A DNA stretch of 64,000 nucleotides from Erinaceus europaeus (GCF_950295315.1 NC_080171.1:96028752-96092751), one strand, 5' to 3'; positions 30,030-40,434 are shown, numbered from the stretch's first letter. Notes: a model not told the origin generated them from the sequence alone. Translations and numbers: made by a program.

Positions 30030-30385
30030 ACCTTTCTCTCACCTCCAGGGTTATTGCGGGGACTCAGTGCCTGTACCACGAATCGACTGCTCCTGGAGGC
30101 CATTTTTTTCTCCCCTTTTGTAGCCTTTGTTGTTTTTTATCATTGTTGTGGTTATTAATTATTGTTGTTATTGCTATCATTGTCATTAGATAGGACAGAA
30201 AGAAATGGAGCAAGGAGGGGAAGACAGAGAGAGGGAGAGAAAGATAGACACCTGCAGACCTGCTTCACAGCTTGTGAAGTGACCCCCCCCTGCAGGTGGG
30301 GAACCGGGGGCTTGAACCGATATAGTTATGGTGGTCTTTGTGCTTCGCACCATGTGCGCTTAACCCACTGCACCTCCATCCAGAC
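30030..30385 (-). repeat. Group A+ SINE
   Basis: Minus strand with a full 3' module: plus-strand CCTCCAGGGTTATTGCGGGG and CTGCTCCTGGAGGCC mark its hairpin arms. Confidence 0.9.
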
Positions 30386-30388
30386 CCC

Positions 30389-30457
30389 TTCTTTACCAGA
30401 GCACTGCTCAGCTCTGGCTTATGGTGGTGTGGATTGAACCTGGGACTTTGGAGTTCA
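30389..30457 (-). repeat. Group D SINE, 3' part
   Basis: ACCAGAGCACTGCTCAGCTC through GATTGAACCTGGGACTTTGG on the plus strand; the head is missing. Confidence 0.75.
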
Positions 30458-30477
30458 TTTCTCTTTCTTCTTTTTTT

Positions 30478-30663
30478 TTTTTTTGAGGACTTTTAGGATT
30501 TTTTTTTAGTGTTTTATTTACTTTATTTTAATGAGAGAGAGATACAGTGAAAGACAGAGAGAGACCAGAGCACTGCTGGTGGTGCTGAGGACTGAATCTG
30601 AGATCTCAGAGCCTCAGGCACAAGAGTCTTTTGCATAAGCATTATACTGTTTCCCCAGCCCAG
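30478..30663 (-). repeat. Group D-related SINE with purine domain
   Basis: Minus-strand copy: GGGCTGGGGAAACAGTATAA head and a GAGAGAG middle, then an AAATAAAACACT tail. It is longer than other group D copies. Confidence 0.7.
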
Positions 30664-30707
30664 AATTTATCTTTAAACTTTTTTCATTAATGATTTAGTC
30701 TCTCTCT

Positions 30708-30928
30708 GTATATATATATATATTAAACTTTATTAATTTTTATTTGACAGAACAGAGAGAAATTGAGAGGGAGGGGGAGGCAGGGAGAGAGAGAGACAGA
30801 GAGACACTCGCGGCACTGCTTCATCACTTGTGAAGCTTAGCCCCTGCAGGTAGGGACTGGGGGCTTGAACCTGAGTCCTTATACATGGTAATATGTGCAC
30901 TTCACTAGGTGCACTACCACCCATCCCA
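30708..30928 (-). repeat. Group B SINE
   Basis: Minus-strand copy starting after a TATATATATATA run (30712-30723); head GGGATGGGTGGTAGTGCACC at the right end. Confidence 0.85.
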
Positions 30929-30938
30929 TGGGATGGGT
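30919..30938. repeat. Perfect 20-bp palindrome at SINE/L1 junction
   Basis: ACCCATCCCATGGGATGGGT is its own reverse complement. It joins the head of a SINE to the foldback arm that begins at 30937. Confidence 0.9.
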
Positions 30939-31055
30939 GTGACTTAGAAAGGAAAAGAAGGCAGGACCATAGGAAAAAATGAGAAAACATAGATAAATAG
31001 TTCTAGAAATAATAGTCAACCTATATCTATGATCTTGGGAGAACTAATGCAGTTT
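30937..31055. repeat. Foldback arm 1 (L1 3' UTR, plus sense)
   Basis: About 119 bases almost identical to the reverse complement of 31146-31260, starting GTGTGACTTAGAAAGGAAAA and ending ACTAATGCAGTTT. Confidence 0.93.
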
Positions 31056-31510
31056 ATCCATGATTTACGAAATTGTAAGATAACAGGGGTATACTTTCAC
31101 ATCTTTCCCACCACCAGAGTTCTGTGTTCTGATTTTCTCCACTGGAAACTGCATTATTTCTCCCAAGATCATAGATACGGGTTGACTATTATTTCTATAA
31201 CTATCTATATTTTCTCATTTTTTCCTATAGTCCTGCCTTCTTTTCCTTTCTAAGTCACACCTACTACTTCTTCTGAATGTCCTTCCTTCCTCCTCTTCCT
31301 TCTTCTTCTTCTTTTTTTCTTCTTTTCTCTTTGGGTCTTGATGGAATTGGAGTTCAGAGCCCTCTGTTCATTTCCCCCTACCATTTACCTCTCTGGGAGT
31401 ATGAACCAAACTTCTTTATGGGGTGCAGAAAGTGGGAGTTCTGGCTTCTGTAATTGCTTCTCCACTGGACATGGGTGTTGGCAGATCGGTTCATACCTCC
31501 AGCCTGTTTC
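31056..31510 (-). mobile_element. L1 3' UTR fragment including foldback arm 2
   Basis: Minus-strand 3' UTR: loop 31056-31145 (CCACCACCAGAGTTCTGTG), arm 2 at 31146-31260, then TGGAATTGGAGTTCAGAGCC and TCTGTAATTGCTTCTCCACT. Related to 60884-61340 and, in the other orientation, 40790-41345. Confidence 0.85.
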
Positions 31511-31514
31511 TATC

Positions 31515-32150
31515 TTTTCTTAGTGAAGAACTACATTTCTAACAAGAACTGATGCTGATGTTGGTGATCCATGGACCACCATTTGAGTAGCAGGGCACCA
31601 TACTAGTCTGGTCAGAGGTAGCTACAGCCTATACAGAATTCATGCAAACTGACAATTAAACAGACCAGGAAGATGATAGGGAAATCCGGGAGGATAGAGT
31701 AAGAGAAGACACCAAAAGGGCTGTGCTTTCTCTCTCCCACATGAGGAGGATAGTGAGAAGTTATCTGTAAGCTAGGGAGGGAGTTCTAACCAGAAACTGA
31801 CTCAGCTGGCACCTTGACCTTGAGTGGAAAGTGTCTGGTCCTGGTTTCTGCTGGCAGTTATGGCTTACTGGCAGCTGGCTTCTTCTTCAGATACTACAAA
31901 ACTTCTATTTGGTTGGTAAATAGTTGCTGATCCAAATCCCTCAGACAAAACCCTGATACTTTGCCACCTTGGCTCTCCCCCAGAACTTCTGGAGTTTTCC
32001 TTTTCCAAGTAATTAAAGGGCTAATGCCCTGAGTCTCAGGGGGCCTTTGCACCTACCTCTGAGGGCCAGCATTACATGGTTAGGGTCAAATGGTCCAATT
32101 GTTAAATATTTGGAATCACATTCCTGGCTGCTAGTCAAAGAAGGCATCTC
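31515..32150. other. Unique sequence
   Basis: No mobile element recognised; no coding potential evident. Confidence 0.35.

Positions 32151-32197
<47 letters not shown>
32151..32197. repeat. (GAT)n microsatellite
   Basis: About 15 trinucleotides. It causes poly-Asp or poly-Ser open frames that are artefacts. Confidence 0.97.
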
Positions 32198-32469
32198 GTA
32201 GAAGTGCCCAAGGTGGGGGTGAGAGTGTTCTGGAATACCTTTCACCGGGAGATGAGAGATTGTATCCATGTGTCAACAACTGTGTTGTAAACCATTAATC
32301 TTTCAATAACATGATTTTTTTTTTTTAAGTTGCCTCTGGGAGACTCAAGTACAATTGAGAGTGAGTTGGAGGACCTGAAGGACTCACTGAGAGCAAAGGC
32401 TGGGTGCTTAAGTTGGCAAAAGCAGTGTCTGGCATCCCCAGGAACCATCCCAAGAGATATTCTCTGTTG
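32198..32469. other. Unique sequence
   Basis: Nothing recognised; a poly(T) lies at 32318-32327. Confidence 0.3.
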
Positions 32470-32822
32470 GAGGCCGGGTGGTAAAGTACCAGGTTAAGCA
32501 CACACAGTTCAAAGTACAAGGACTGGTGCGAGTATCTCAGTTTGAGCCTCTGGCTCCCCCCCTGCAGGTGGGTCACTTCGCAAGCTGTGAAGCAAGTCTG
32601 CAGGTGTTTGTCTTTTTCTCCCCCTCTCTGTCTTCTCCATCTCTCTCAATTTCTCTCTTTCTCTCTGTCCTATCCAACAACAACAACAACAACAGTAACA
32701 ATAACAACAAAGGAAAAAAGATGACCACTAGGAGTAGTGGATTTATAGTGCAGGCACTGAGCCCCTGTGATAACCATGGAAGCAAAAAAAAAAAAAAAAA
32801 GAAAGAAAGAAAGAAAGAAAGA
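32470..32822 (+). repeat. Group A+ SINE
   Basis: Diverged head GGCCGGGTGGTAAAGTACCA, core, AACAACAACAACAACAACAG tract, 3' module (ATGACCACTAGGAGTAGTGG to GTGATAACCATGGAAGCA), poly(A) and (GAAA)n to 32822. Confidence 0.85.
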
Positions 32823-32824
32823 AT

Positions 32825-33790
32825 AAAGCAAGAAAAACAAAAAAGAAGTACTCTCTGTCTCATGTCCCATCTCCCTCAGTACTTTCAGTCCACTCTTCCC
32901 CCCTCTGACAGTTGACCTTTTTTCCTTGTGGGTGCACATGGCTGGACACCATCAACATGGTGACTTACATTTATATGTCCTTGTGGTTAACCATCCCCCC
33001 AAAAATCTTACCTCTCATTTCAGTTCCAGGCCCAATATACCCAGCAAGGCCTTGGTTGTTCAACCTTGGGTCATCCTGGACCAATCGATTATGGTTTGGA
33101 GCAGGGGTCATGCTGACCATCATGGTTGCTCCTGTGGATGGACTTCTGTGGACGGAATGTGTGCACATGCATATGCCTTGGGAATAGGAGATTAAGCAGA
33201 TGTTTACAGATTGAGGACAGGAGTCTCAGAAATTGAAAGAAGCTGGACAACCAAATAAGTGTCTGCCACTTTAAGAAATTTGAGAAAGCCACGAAAGCTT
33301 TTGGAGGTATAGCATGGTTAGAATTAGGAAGAACATTATTCTGTTGGTGATGCTGAGGGAGAATGGAAAAGGCAGGAGACTAGCAGAGGCCACTGCTGAT
33401 GTTTAATACAAGGACCTGCAGTAAGGATGATGAAGCCAGCAGGAGAGGTGCAAGGTTCAGGAAAGCAATACAGAATGAACTGTAGTAAGGAGGCGGGGCA
33501 GACCCCATCTGTGTTTTTGATGATGTGGGCCTGTTCATTACTTGAGAGCTATTACAGTGGCTGATGCTGAGACTGAGCCTTGGGGAAGGCCAACAGATCA
33601 CACATGGATTTACCTGGATCCCTTCCCAGAGTGACTGAAGTGAGGAGGCTGTTGGAGGTGACTTCTCACCACAAGGTGAAAGCAGTTGGTATAATTTTGC
33701 TAATCTTGCAAAGGGAACCTGCTCCAGTTGTTTTCACAGCTACCTTTGCCAAGAGGTCTAAGGAATTTCTCAAAGTTTGGGCAATCTTGC
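32825..33790. other. Unique sequence, about 1 kb
   Basis: Contains open frames up to 91 codons on both strands with no recognisable domain. GACCAATCGATTATGG at 33080 includes an inverted CCAAT-like box by chance or design. No repeat recognised. Confidence 0.3.
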
Positions 33791-33794
33791 ATAT

Positions 33795-33832
33795 CAAGGG
33801 TCAGAAAACTGCACATATTTTATAAATAGAGT
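33795..33832. mobile_element. hAT-type DNA transposon remnant, part 1
   Basis: AAGGGTCAGAAAACTGCACA resembles the CAGGGGTCAGCAAACT terminus of Charlie-type nonautonomous elements, followed by TTTTATAAATAGAGTTG. A SINE cuts it. Confidence 0.5.
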
Positions 33833-34004
33833 TGTTTTTTTTTTTTTAATCACTGGGGCTTGGTGCCTGCACTATGAATCCACTGCTCCTGGAGGCCATT
33901 TTTCCCATTTTCTTGCCCTTGTTGTTGTTACCATTGCTATTGTTATTGTTGGACAGGACAGAGATAAATTGAGAGAAAGATAGACACTTGTAGACCTGCT
34001 TCAC
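33833..34004 (-). repeat. SINE with 3' module, 5' truncated, nested in hAT remnant
   Basis: Poly(T), module (ATCACTGGGGCTTGGTGCCT to CTGCTCCTGGAGGCC), purine-rich part; ends at the core (CTGCTTCACTGT). Confidence 0.8.
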
Positions 34005-34120
34005 TGTTGTATTTTTTGGACGTCAACCCTGCTCCTTCATTTACAGATTGTCTGTCTGGAAAGTCTGAAGATATTTACTATCTGGCCCTACACAGACAAA
34101 GTTTGCTGCTTTTTGTTCTG
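34005..34120. mobile_element. hAT-type DNA transposon remnant, part 2
   Basis: CCTTCATTTACAGATTGTCT, then ATATTTACTATCTGGCCCTA and ACAAAGTTTGCTGC, in the order of the right half of the same element family. The family name is from memory; no transposase is encoded. Confidence 0.55.
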
Positions 34121-34265
34121 TGTCAATTGACGCTAGTGCCCTCTCATTTCTGTTGTCACCCAGCTTCAGAGCCCAACAATTGCGCGTGTTCACCCACAGA
34201 ATTGGACCTGGACAGCTTCTGAGATGAACACATTAAAATCTATGCTTTTAATTTTGAACTTTGTA

Positions 34266-34334
34266 TCCGGGGAGGTGGTGCACAGGGTCTGACCTTTGGT
34301 ATACATATGCTGGACCCTGTTCTAGTCTTTCTGA

Positions 34335-34366
<32 letters not shown>

Positions 34367-34395
34367 TCTCTCTCTTTCTCATAAAAGCCATGAGT
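34266..34395 (+). repeat. SINE remnant with TC run
   Basis: GGGGAGGTGGTGCACAGGGT head, a (TC)n run at 34334-34380 and TTCTCATAAAAG end; resembles group C. Confidence 0.55.
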
Positions 34396-34396
34396 C

Positions 34397-34603
34397 TGGG
34401 AGTGGGTGGTTCAGTGCAAGTGCTACAATGTGTATGAACCCAGGGCTTAAGCCCCCAATCCCCACCTGCAGGGAGAAAACTTTGCAAGTGGTCAAGCTGT
34501 GCTGTAGACCATCCTTCTCTCTCTCTTTCTCTCTCTACCCCCTGGATTTCTAATGGTCTCTATCCACTAAATAAAGATAAAAAACAAACAAACAAACTAA
34601 TAC
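34397..34603 (+). repeat. Group B SINE
   Basis: GGGAGTGGGTGGTTCAGTGC head, core, CTATCCACTAAATAAAGATA tail. GCCATGAGTCT and ACCATGAGTCC flank it. Confidence 0.85.
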
Positions 34604-35355
34604 CATGAGTCCTAGTTTACTGGGGCCCACCTGTTAGTTCTGGAGTCTCCTGTCAGTTCTGGAGTCTTTATCAGGATGTATCTCTGAAGGCCTTAAGCAC
34701 ATAAGATGCCTGGTTGCCTCCACTGACCCAAGACCTGTAGCACCTGACTCAGACTTCTCCCTGGACTTTCACTTGACCTGGAGAATGGATGCCAGAGATT
34801 GTACAGGAAGGCTGAGACTAATGATTAAGTTGCAAAAGGAGACAGAAGACTCTTGGAGGGAAATTCTGACAATATAACTATGAGGGTCTTCTGAGGAAGG
34901 AAGGAAGGGGATACTGTAGATATCAGTGCAAATGTTCTGGACACCCCAGTTCAGCCATGGTAGAAGAAGAGGCACAATTAAGAAGGATTTGGAGCAGCAT
35001 TAGGGACTAGGAATGGGAGTTTGAAGACTGAAGACAAGTCAAAGCATGTGAAAAATGTCTAGAACAAAATTGAAGATTTTGTTCAGGGGGTGTGTCTGGG
35101 GAAAGAGACATGAGGTGGAGACTTTACTACTTGATATGAGTGTTATGTGAACAGGAGACAGAATTCTGCTTGTCTTCCTGCCTTCTCATGAAGGAGACTG
35201 CACTTCAGAAGGGGGAAGGAAGAACAGGGCCAACAGGAGTGGCTATTATGTAGTATGTGCAAATTAGGCACTGGGGGGGGCAGTTCTCTGTTTTTTTTTG
35301 TTTTTTACTTTTATTTTTGTTGAAGTAACAAACATACAGAAAATTATATTAATAA
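34604..35355. other. Unique sequence
   Basis: No repeat or gene recognised apart from a short TTTTTTTTGTTTTTTACTTT tract at 35291. Confidence 0.35.
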
Positions 35356-35356
35356 G

Positions 35357-35620
35357 GCCCAGGTGGTGGTTCACCCAGTAAATCACATTACCAAGCCTGA
35401 GGTCCCTCGTTTAAAGCCCACATGCAAGGGGGAAGCTTCGCAAATGACAGAGCAGTTCTGTAGCTATTTTTCCTTACTTCTGTCTCTCACGCCTTCTGTT
35501 TCTCTCTGGCTCTCACCCTCTATCAATAAGAAAGAAGGGAAAAAATGGCTGCTGGGAATAATGGAGGTATGCAGGTATCAAGCACCAGCAATAAGTCTGA
35601 TGGCAAAAACCTATACTAAT
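35357..35620 (+). repeat. B-headed SINE with 3' module
   Basis: GGCCCAGGTGGTGGTTCACC head, diverged core, then the module (ATGGCTGCTGGGAATAATGG to CAGCAATAAGTCTGATGGCA). Confidence 0.7.
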
Positions 35621-35639
35621 AATAAGTGTACAGATCAAT

Positions 35640-36240
35640 AAGCTGTGTAACACTCACTTGTTGGATACACCTTCCCCTCACCAGTTGCAATAGTAGCAAC
35701 TACCATAACTTCACTGCTTATGACTTCTGGCACTATAGATTTGTTCTGCTAACAACTGAATGAGTTTGGGAGGTAGGCTTTCCTCAGCTGAAACCCCAGA
35801 TGAGAGAGAACATAGCCTAGCTTCCACCCTGATGGCAGTCTTCTGAGAAGCTGAGCAGAAAACCCATGTCTGGACACCAGACTCAGAAACACTGCAAGAT
35901 AATACATATGCTTTTTTAAGCCGCTAAGCTGGTGGCAATTTTTTTTTTTTTTTTATGTAGTGGGAAAACACCAATAGTCAGTGTGTGTATGTTAGGGGTC
36001 TCTTGGAGGGTGTGGTGGATGCCATGAATTCAAATTTGTGTGTAGGGCATGTGGAGGTTTGGGGCTACATGTGTGAGTGTGTGCAGGAGTGACAAAGAGT
36101 GTGAGTGTGTGCCAGAGTGTTGGTTCATATGCATGAGCTGGCGTGCATGTGCACATACACATGAGTAGCGCTCCTCCCCACACCCTTTTATTGCTTCCTT
36201 TTGGGTTTGATGTTGTGGGTGAATAAAAGTTAAAGAGCTC
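35640..36240. other. Unique sequence
   Basis: Poly(T) at 35939-35954 and a TG-rich stretch (36040-36170). A possible retroposon tail is not resolvable. Confidence 0.3.
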
Positions 36241-36600
36241 TAAATTTTTTAAAAAGAGCCCTAAAGGGAGTGGTGCTTTCTGTGCATGAGTCATTACCAG
36301 GAAGACCTGTGAACTGTTGATTTTAATTGGGCCACAGCTGTCAGATTTCTGAGTGGGTAGGATGGGTCCCTTGACTGTCTCTCCCTGCCCCCAGCTCCTG
36401 CCAGATCTTTGGGTGTGCTGCAAGGGTGAAAGGTCCCTAGAACCCCTGTGTGTCCCAGAGCTTCCTCCCAGGGGCAGCAGGAAGAGGCTTGGGGCTTTGG
36501 GAAAGGCCCACTAGTTTTGGCCTCAGGTCTCCCCAGGCTGTCTCCCACTTCCTGGTACTGGAATCACACGCTTGAGATGGGGCACACTTCCATCTCTTCC
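36240..36600. other. GC-richer unique block
   Basis: Holds TGATTTTAATTGGGCCACAG, CAGCTGTCAG and TTTGGGAAAGGCCCAC with no repeat. Overlapping minus-strand open frames lack domains. May be conserved noncoding DNA; weak. Confidence 0.3.
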
Positions 36601-36680
36601 AAGAGGTGAGAGCCAGCACATACATGCACGTACACACGCACACATGCATGCATACACAAACATGCTCACATATGCAAATG
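36600..36680. repeat. Alternating purine-pyrimidine stretch
   Basis: ACATGCACGTACACACGCAC and CATGCATGCATACACA alternate almost perfectly, a Z-DNA-prone composition. Confidence 0.7.
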
Positions 36681-36684
36681 CATA

Positions 36685-36900
36685 CTGTAGTAATAACAAG
36701 AGCCAATGTTGCTGGAATACTTACCATGTATTAAGCATTCTTCCAAGTCTCTATCTACACATCTCATTGAGTCCTCAAAACAAAACCCACGAGGCCATGA
36801 GATGGGTACAATCATCCTTGTTTTGCCCATGAGGAAACTGAGGAACAGAGGGGCTAAATAACTTGCTTAGGGTCTCACAGTGAGTAACGCTGTCATAGGC
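36685..36900 (-). repeat. MIR element
   Basis: Antisense MIR: TACTTACCATGTATTAAGCA, CTCATTGAGTCCTCAAAACA, CCATGAGGAAACTGAGGAAC and ATAACTTGCTTAGGGTCTCA in order. One of the best-preserved MIR copies here. Confidence 0.85.
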
Positions 36901-36918
36901 ACATTGACCTACACTTGT

Positions 36919-36966
<48 letters not shown>
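36919..36966. repeat. (CA)n microsatellite
   Basis: About 23 CA units. Confidence 0.98.
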
Positions 36967-36967
<1 letters not shown>

Positions 36968-36969
36968 AC

Positions 36970-37345
36970 ACCTCCCAATTACACCCCACTTCCCACATGT
37001 ACACATTTAAGTATAGTTGACAAAAACAAGTAAACATGCTGTCACAGGCACCCACACATTCAGATGAGCACCCTCACATTCTGATTTCTCTTCAGCTGTG
37101 TACATCTTTCACCTTTTTCAAATGTGATCCCTGAAGCACAGGGGTGTAGTTGCCACCCCTGAACAAGTACACACCTGCCCATTCACCCTCAACTACAAAT
37201 GTGCCACACCCTTCCTTGAGCAGTGTCACAGTGTACACCTGGCTACCCACACTCACATCAGACATGGAAAGCATGTATCCCCACACATGAATTCAGACTT
37301 CTGCCCTACAATTCTTTTTGCTAGAACCTCACACATGTGCTACTC
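36970..37345. other. Unique C/A-rich sequence
   Basis: ACACATTT and CACCCACAC words recur without period. Nothing else recognised. Confidence 0.35.
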
Positions 37346-37357
37346 CACTTTTCCCAG

Positions 37358-37528
37358 ATTATTTTTTTAATCTTTAAATTTCAGAGAGAGAGGGAGAGGT
37401 GGGTGTAGAAGGGGAGACACCATAGCACCACTCCACTGTTCAAGGAGTTTTCCCTGGTCCCCTGCATGGTGTTCATGTGGTATAAAGGGCTCAAACCCAG
37501 GTCCTCTAGCATGGCAAAATGTGTGCTC
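37358..37528 (-). repeat. SINE remnant (group B-like), interrupted
   Basis: Purine-rich GAGAGAGAGGGAGAGG, a reversed core and GGGCTCAAACCCAGGTCC near the B box. Its head continues after 37819 (GTGCTCTATCTAGTG). A group A SINE is inserted. Confidence 0.7.
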
Positions 37529-37818
37529 CAGGGAGTCAGGCGGTAGCACAGAGGGTTAAGCGCATGTGGTGGGAAGTGCAAGGACTTGCGTAAGGATCCT
37601 GGTTCAAGCCCCTGGCTCCCCACTTGCAGGGGGGATCACTTCACAAGCGGTGAAACACAATTGCAGGTGTCTTTCTCTCCCTCTCTCTGTCTTCCCCTCC
37701 TCTCTCCATTTCTCTCTGTCCTATCCAACAATGACAACATAAATAATAACTACAACAATAAAACAACAAGGACAACAAAAGGGAATAAATAAATAAATTA
37801 ATTAATTTAAAAAAAAAG
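37529..37818 (+). repeat. Group A SINE with 12-bp target-site duplication
   Basis: Head GGGAGTCAGGCGGTAGCACA to an AATAAATAAATAAATTAATT tail. AAATGTGTGCTC at 37517-37528 and 37819-37830. Confidence 0.95.
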
Positions 37819-37859
37819 AAATGTGTGCTCTATCTAGTGAAAAATATAGCCACTGGACC

Positions 37860-38464
37860 TTGGAATTCTTTGTTGTTTTTTTTCCCTAACACTTTTGAGG
37901 AAAAAAATTATAAGACTATTGACACAGGTGTACAGTTTATTTCCCCATGATAGGTGTCAGCACACCTCACCCTCCACCAACTTGTCATCCTCCTGCGCTG
38001 TAGGACACTGGGTCTTTAGCCCCCTTTCATCTCCCTCCTGCTTCCATGCCTTTGACTCCTTAGACCTGTTGCAACAGATCATAACTAATTAAAGTTTCAG
38101 CTTGTATGTCCCCTTTATTTCTCTTCCCTACAGATCTGCACCCCTACACATACAGATACCCACACCTCACACATTTACTCCCATCACCTTCCCAGGAGGG
38201 CAAGTACTGTATCTGTAACCTACTGAGGCCCACTGTTGCTAGGACTAGAAGAAGAGTTGGTGCCTCTCTTGGCCCCACAGATGTCTGATCCCTCACACCA
38301 TCAACAGACCCCGTGGTGTCCATCCACCAGAAACTCATTACTTTTTTCCAGTGTTACAAACAAAATGTGTGACATTTGTGTGAATCACTCACTTACACCC
38401 TAATCCTGGAAGGAAGCAACTGAAATGCCCACCCTTTCCTTCCCACCCAAAATGTCCACAACAG
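37860..38464. other. Unique sequence
   Basis: The first part (37860-38050) resembles an old antisense L1 3' UTR (AAAATTATAAGACTATTGAC, ACAGGTGTACAGTTTATTTC) but is too decayed to assign. The rest is unrecognised. Confidence 0.3.
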
Positions 38465-38476
38465 AAAGTCAAGGAG

Positions 38477-38610
38477 GGGGCGGAGGGAGATAACATAGTG
38501 GTTATACAAAGAGATTCTCATGAGGCTCCAAAGCTCCAGGTTCTAGCCCCTCCACCACCATAAGCCAGAGTTGAGCAGTGCTCTGGTAAAAATAAAATAA
38601 AATAAAACAG
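38477..38610 (+). repeat. Group D SINE (first of a triple cluster)
   Basis: GGGGCGGAGGGAGATAACAT head, GAGCAGTGCTCTGGTAAAAA end. AAAGTCAAGGAG precedes it (38465-38476) and follows the third SINE. Confidence 0.85.
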
Positions 38611-38880
38611 GGGGGGCCGGGTGGTATCGCAGCTGGATAGGCGCACATGGCGCGAAGCAATGCAAGGACTGGCATAAGGATCCTGGTTGGTTCCTCTGGC
38701 TCCCCACTTGCAGGAGGGTTGCTTCATAGGCGATGAAGCAAGTCTGCAGGTGTCTTTCTCTCCCCCTCTTTGTCTTCCCCTCTTCTCTCAATTTCTCTCT
38801 GTCCTAGCCAACAGCAATGGCAACAACGGCAACAATAACAACAATAAGGGCAGCAACAAGAGCAACAAAGTAGGGGGAGG
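38611..38880 (+). repeat. Group A SINE (second of cluster)
   Basis: GGGGCCGGGTGGTATCGCAG head, core, AACAACGGCAACAATAACAA tract; inserted in the previous SINE's tail. Confidence 0.85.
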
Positions 38881-38955
38881 GAGAAAGGAAGAGAATGCAA
38901 GATCTAAAAAGGGGAGCAAAAATTAAATAGAGAGATAGTTAAAAATAAAATAAAG

Positions 38956-39286
38956 GGGAGTCGGGCGGTAGCGCAGCTGTTAAGTGCAGGTGGCACAAAG
39001 CGCAAGAACCGGCGTAGGGATCCTGGTTCAAGCCCCCGGTTTCCCACCTGCAGGGGAGTCACTTCACAAGTGGTGAAGCTGGTCTGCAGGTGTCTATCTT
39101 TCCTCCTCTCAGTCTTCCCCTCCTCTCTCCATTTCTCTCTGTCCTATCCAACAACGAAGACATCAATAACAACAACAATAATAATTACAACAATAAAGAA
39201 AACAAGGGCAACAAAAAGGGAAAATGAATAAATAAATATTAAAAATAATAAAAAAAATAAAATAAAGACCTATGCTCTTAAAAAAA
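38956..39286 (+). repeat. Group A SINE (third of cluster)
   Basis: Near-consensus GGGAGTCGGGCGGTAGCGCA head; long A/T tail ending before AAAGTCAAGGAG (39288-39299). Confidence 0.93.
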
Positions 39287-39299
39287 AAAGTCAAGGAGT

Positions 39300-39945
39300 G
39301 AGAGTAATGCCATCAGAGACATGACTCTCAGTCTTTAGACACATGATTAATTTGCTGCCCGTGGGCCTCCAAGACCTCCACGACTTGTGGCAGATTCACC
39401 TTTAACCTTAATATCCAAATAAAATACTCACTCCCATCTTGTGAATGGTGCCACCTAGAGGCTTTTACCTGTGACCTCACATTAGCTCTGCCCTTTAGTT
39501 ATCTCAAGTTTGCACTGTGGATTGTTCCTGCAAAGGCTCTGTGTTTCCATGCCCATCCAGGCTTCCTCTGCAACTATGGCTCCCCAGGTTGCAAGGCATG
39601 ATGGTTCTGCCATTCCCTTTAGTCATCCCCCCAAAATAGAAGAGAAGTAACTTTTGTGAGAAAGTCAGATATTATCCCTGATTGCAAGAATCAAACTTTG
39701 CACAAAACAAAATAAAACAACTTGTTCATATACTATACTCCGTGAAACCTCCCCAATGTGGGGAACTCTAGCTAAACCGCTGTTCCAAAGTCCCCTCTTT
39801 CTTGGTGCCTGTAGTCAACTCTGAACAACTTTATTGTAAAAGTCCTTTGATCCTTCACTGTCTAACCTCTAGGAAACTGCCTTGTCCAGAGGCCTTCTCT
39901 GACCAAGTCAGCCCACCTGAGTGCTTTTGTTAATGAAGGAGTATG
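39300..39945. other. Unique sequence
   Basis: No repeat or gene recognised. Confidence 0.35.
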
Positions 39946-39947
39946 TT

Positions 39948-40110
39948 TGGGTGAAGGAAGTGATTCAGTGGTAGAGCATTTGCCTTGTAGGCATGAGTAT
40001 GATCCTAGCATTACATGAAAATAACAAAGAGAACTCCATGGATGTTGGAGGGGTATTTTGCTTTCTCTCATTCTGTTTTTCTCTCACACACATAAAAACA
40101 TTAAAAAATT
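39948..40110 (+). repeat. tRNA-Ala-like SINE head (ID-like)
   Basis: GTGATTCAGTGGTAGAGCAT followed by TTGCCTTGTAGGCATGAGTA and GATCCTAGCATT follows a tRNA-Ala-type layout, with A box and degenerate B box. It is different from groups A-D. It ends in TTTCTCTCACACACATAAAA. Confidence 0.6.
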
Positions 40111-40111
40111 G

Positions 40112-40321
40112 GGGCCGGGTGGTGGTGCACTTGGTTGAGTGCACATGATACAGGACTCAGGTTAGAGCCCCCAGTCCCCACCTGCAGGGGGAATGCTTTG
40201 CAAGTGGTGAAGTAATGTTGCAGGTGTCCCTCTGTCTCTCCTTCTCTATCACCCCCTTCCCTCTTGATTTCTGGCTATCTCTGTTCAGTAAATAAAATAA
40301 AGATAATTAAAAAATTTTAAA
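40112..40321 (+). repeat. Group B SINE
   Basis: GGGGCCGGGTGGTGGTGCAC head; short deletion around the B box. AAACATTAAAAAATT occurs on both sides, a target-site duplication. Confidence 0.92.
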
Positions 40322-40434
40322 ACATTAAAAAATTATTTTAAAGGAATGTGTCATACCTCCCCCAAATGTTTCTACATTCAACCAAGGCAGCTGGCGCACA
40401 GCTTCTGTCATCTTTCATAAAAGCACTTTCTTGG

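Noticed and set aside
32013..32298. Frames with poly-Ser or poly-Asp
   Set aside because: Created by the (GAT)n microsatellite.
33580..33825. Possible short host exon
   Set aside because: The frame lacks a domain and runs into a DNA transposon fossil; no convincing splice-site pair was seen.
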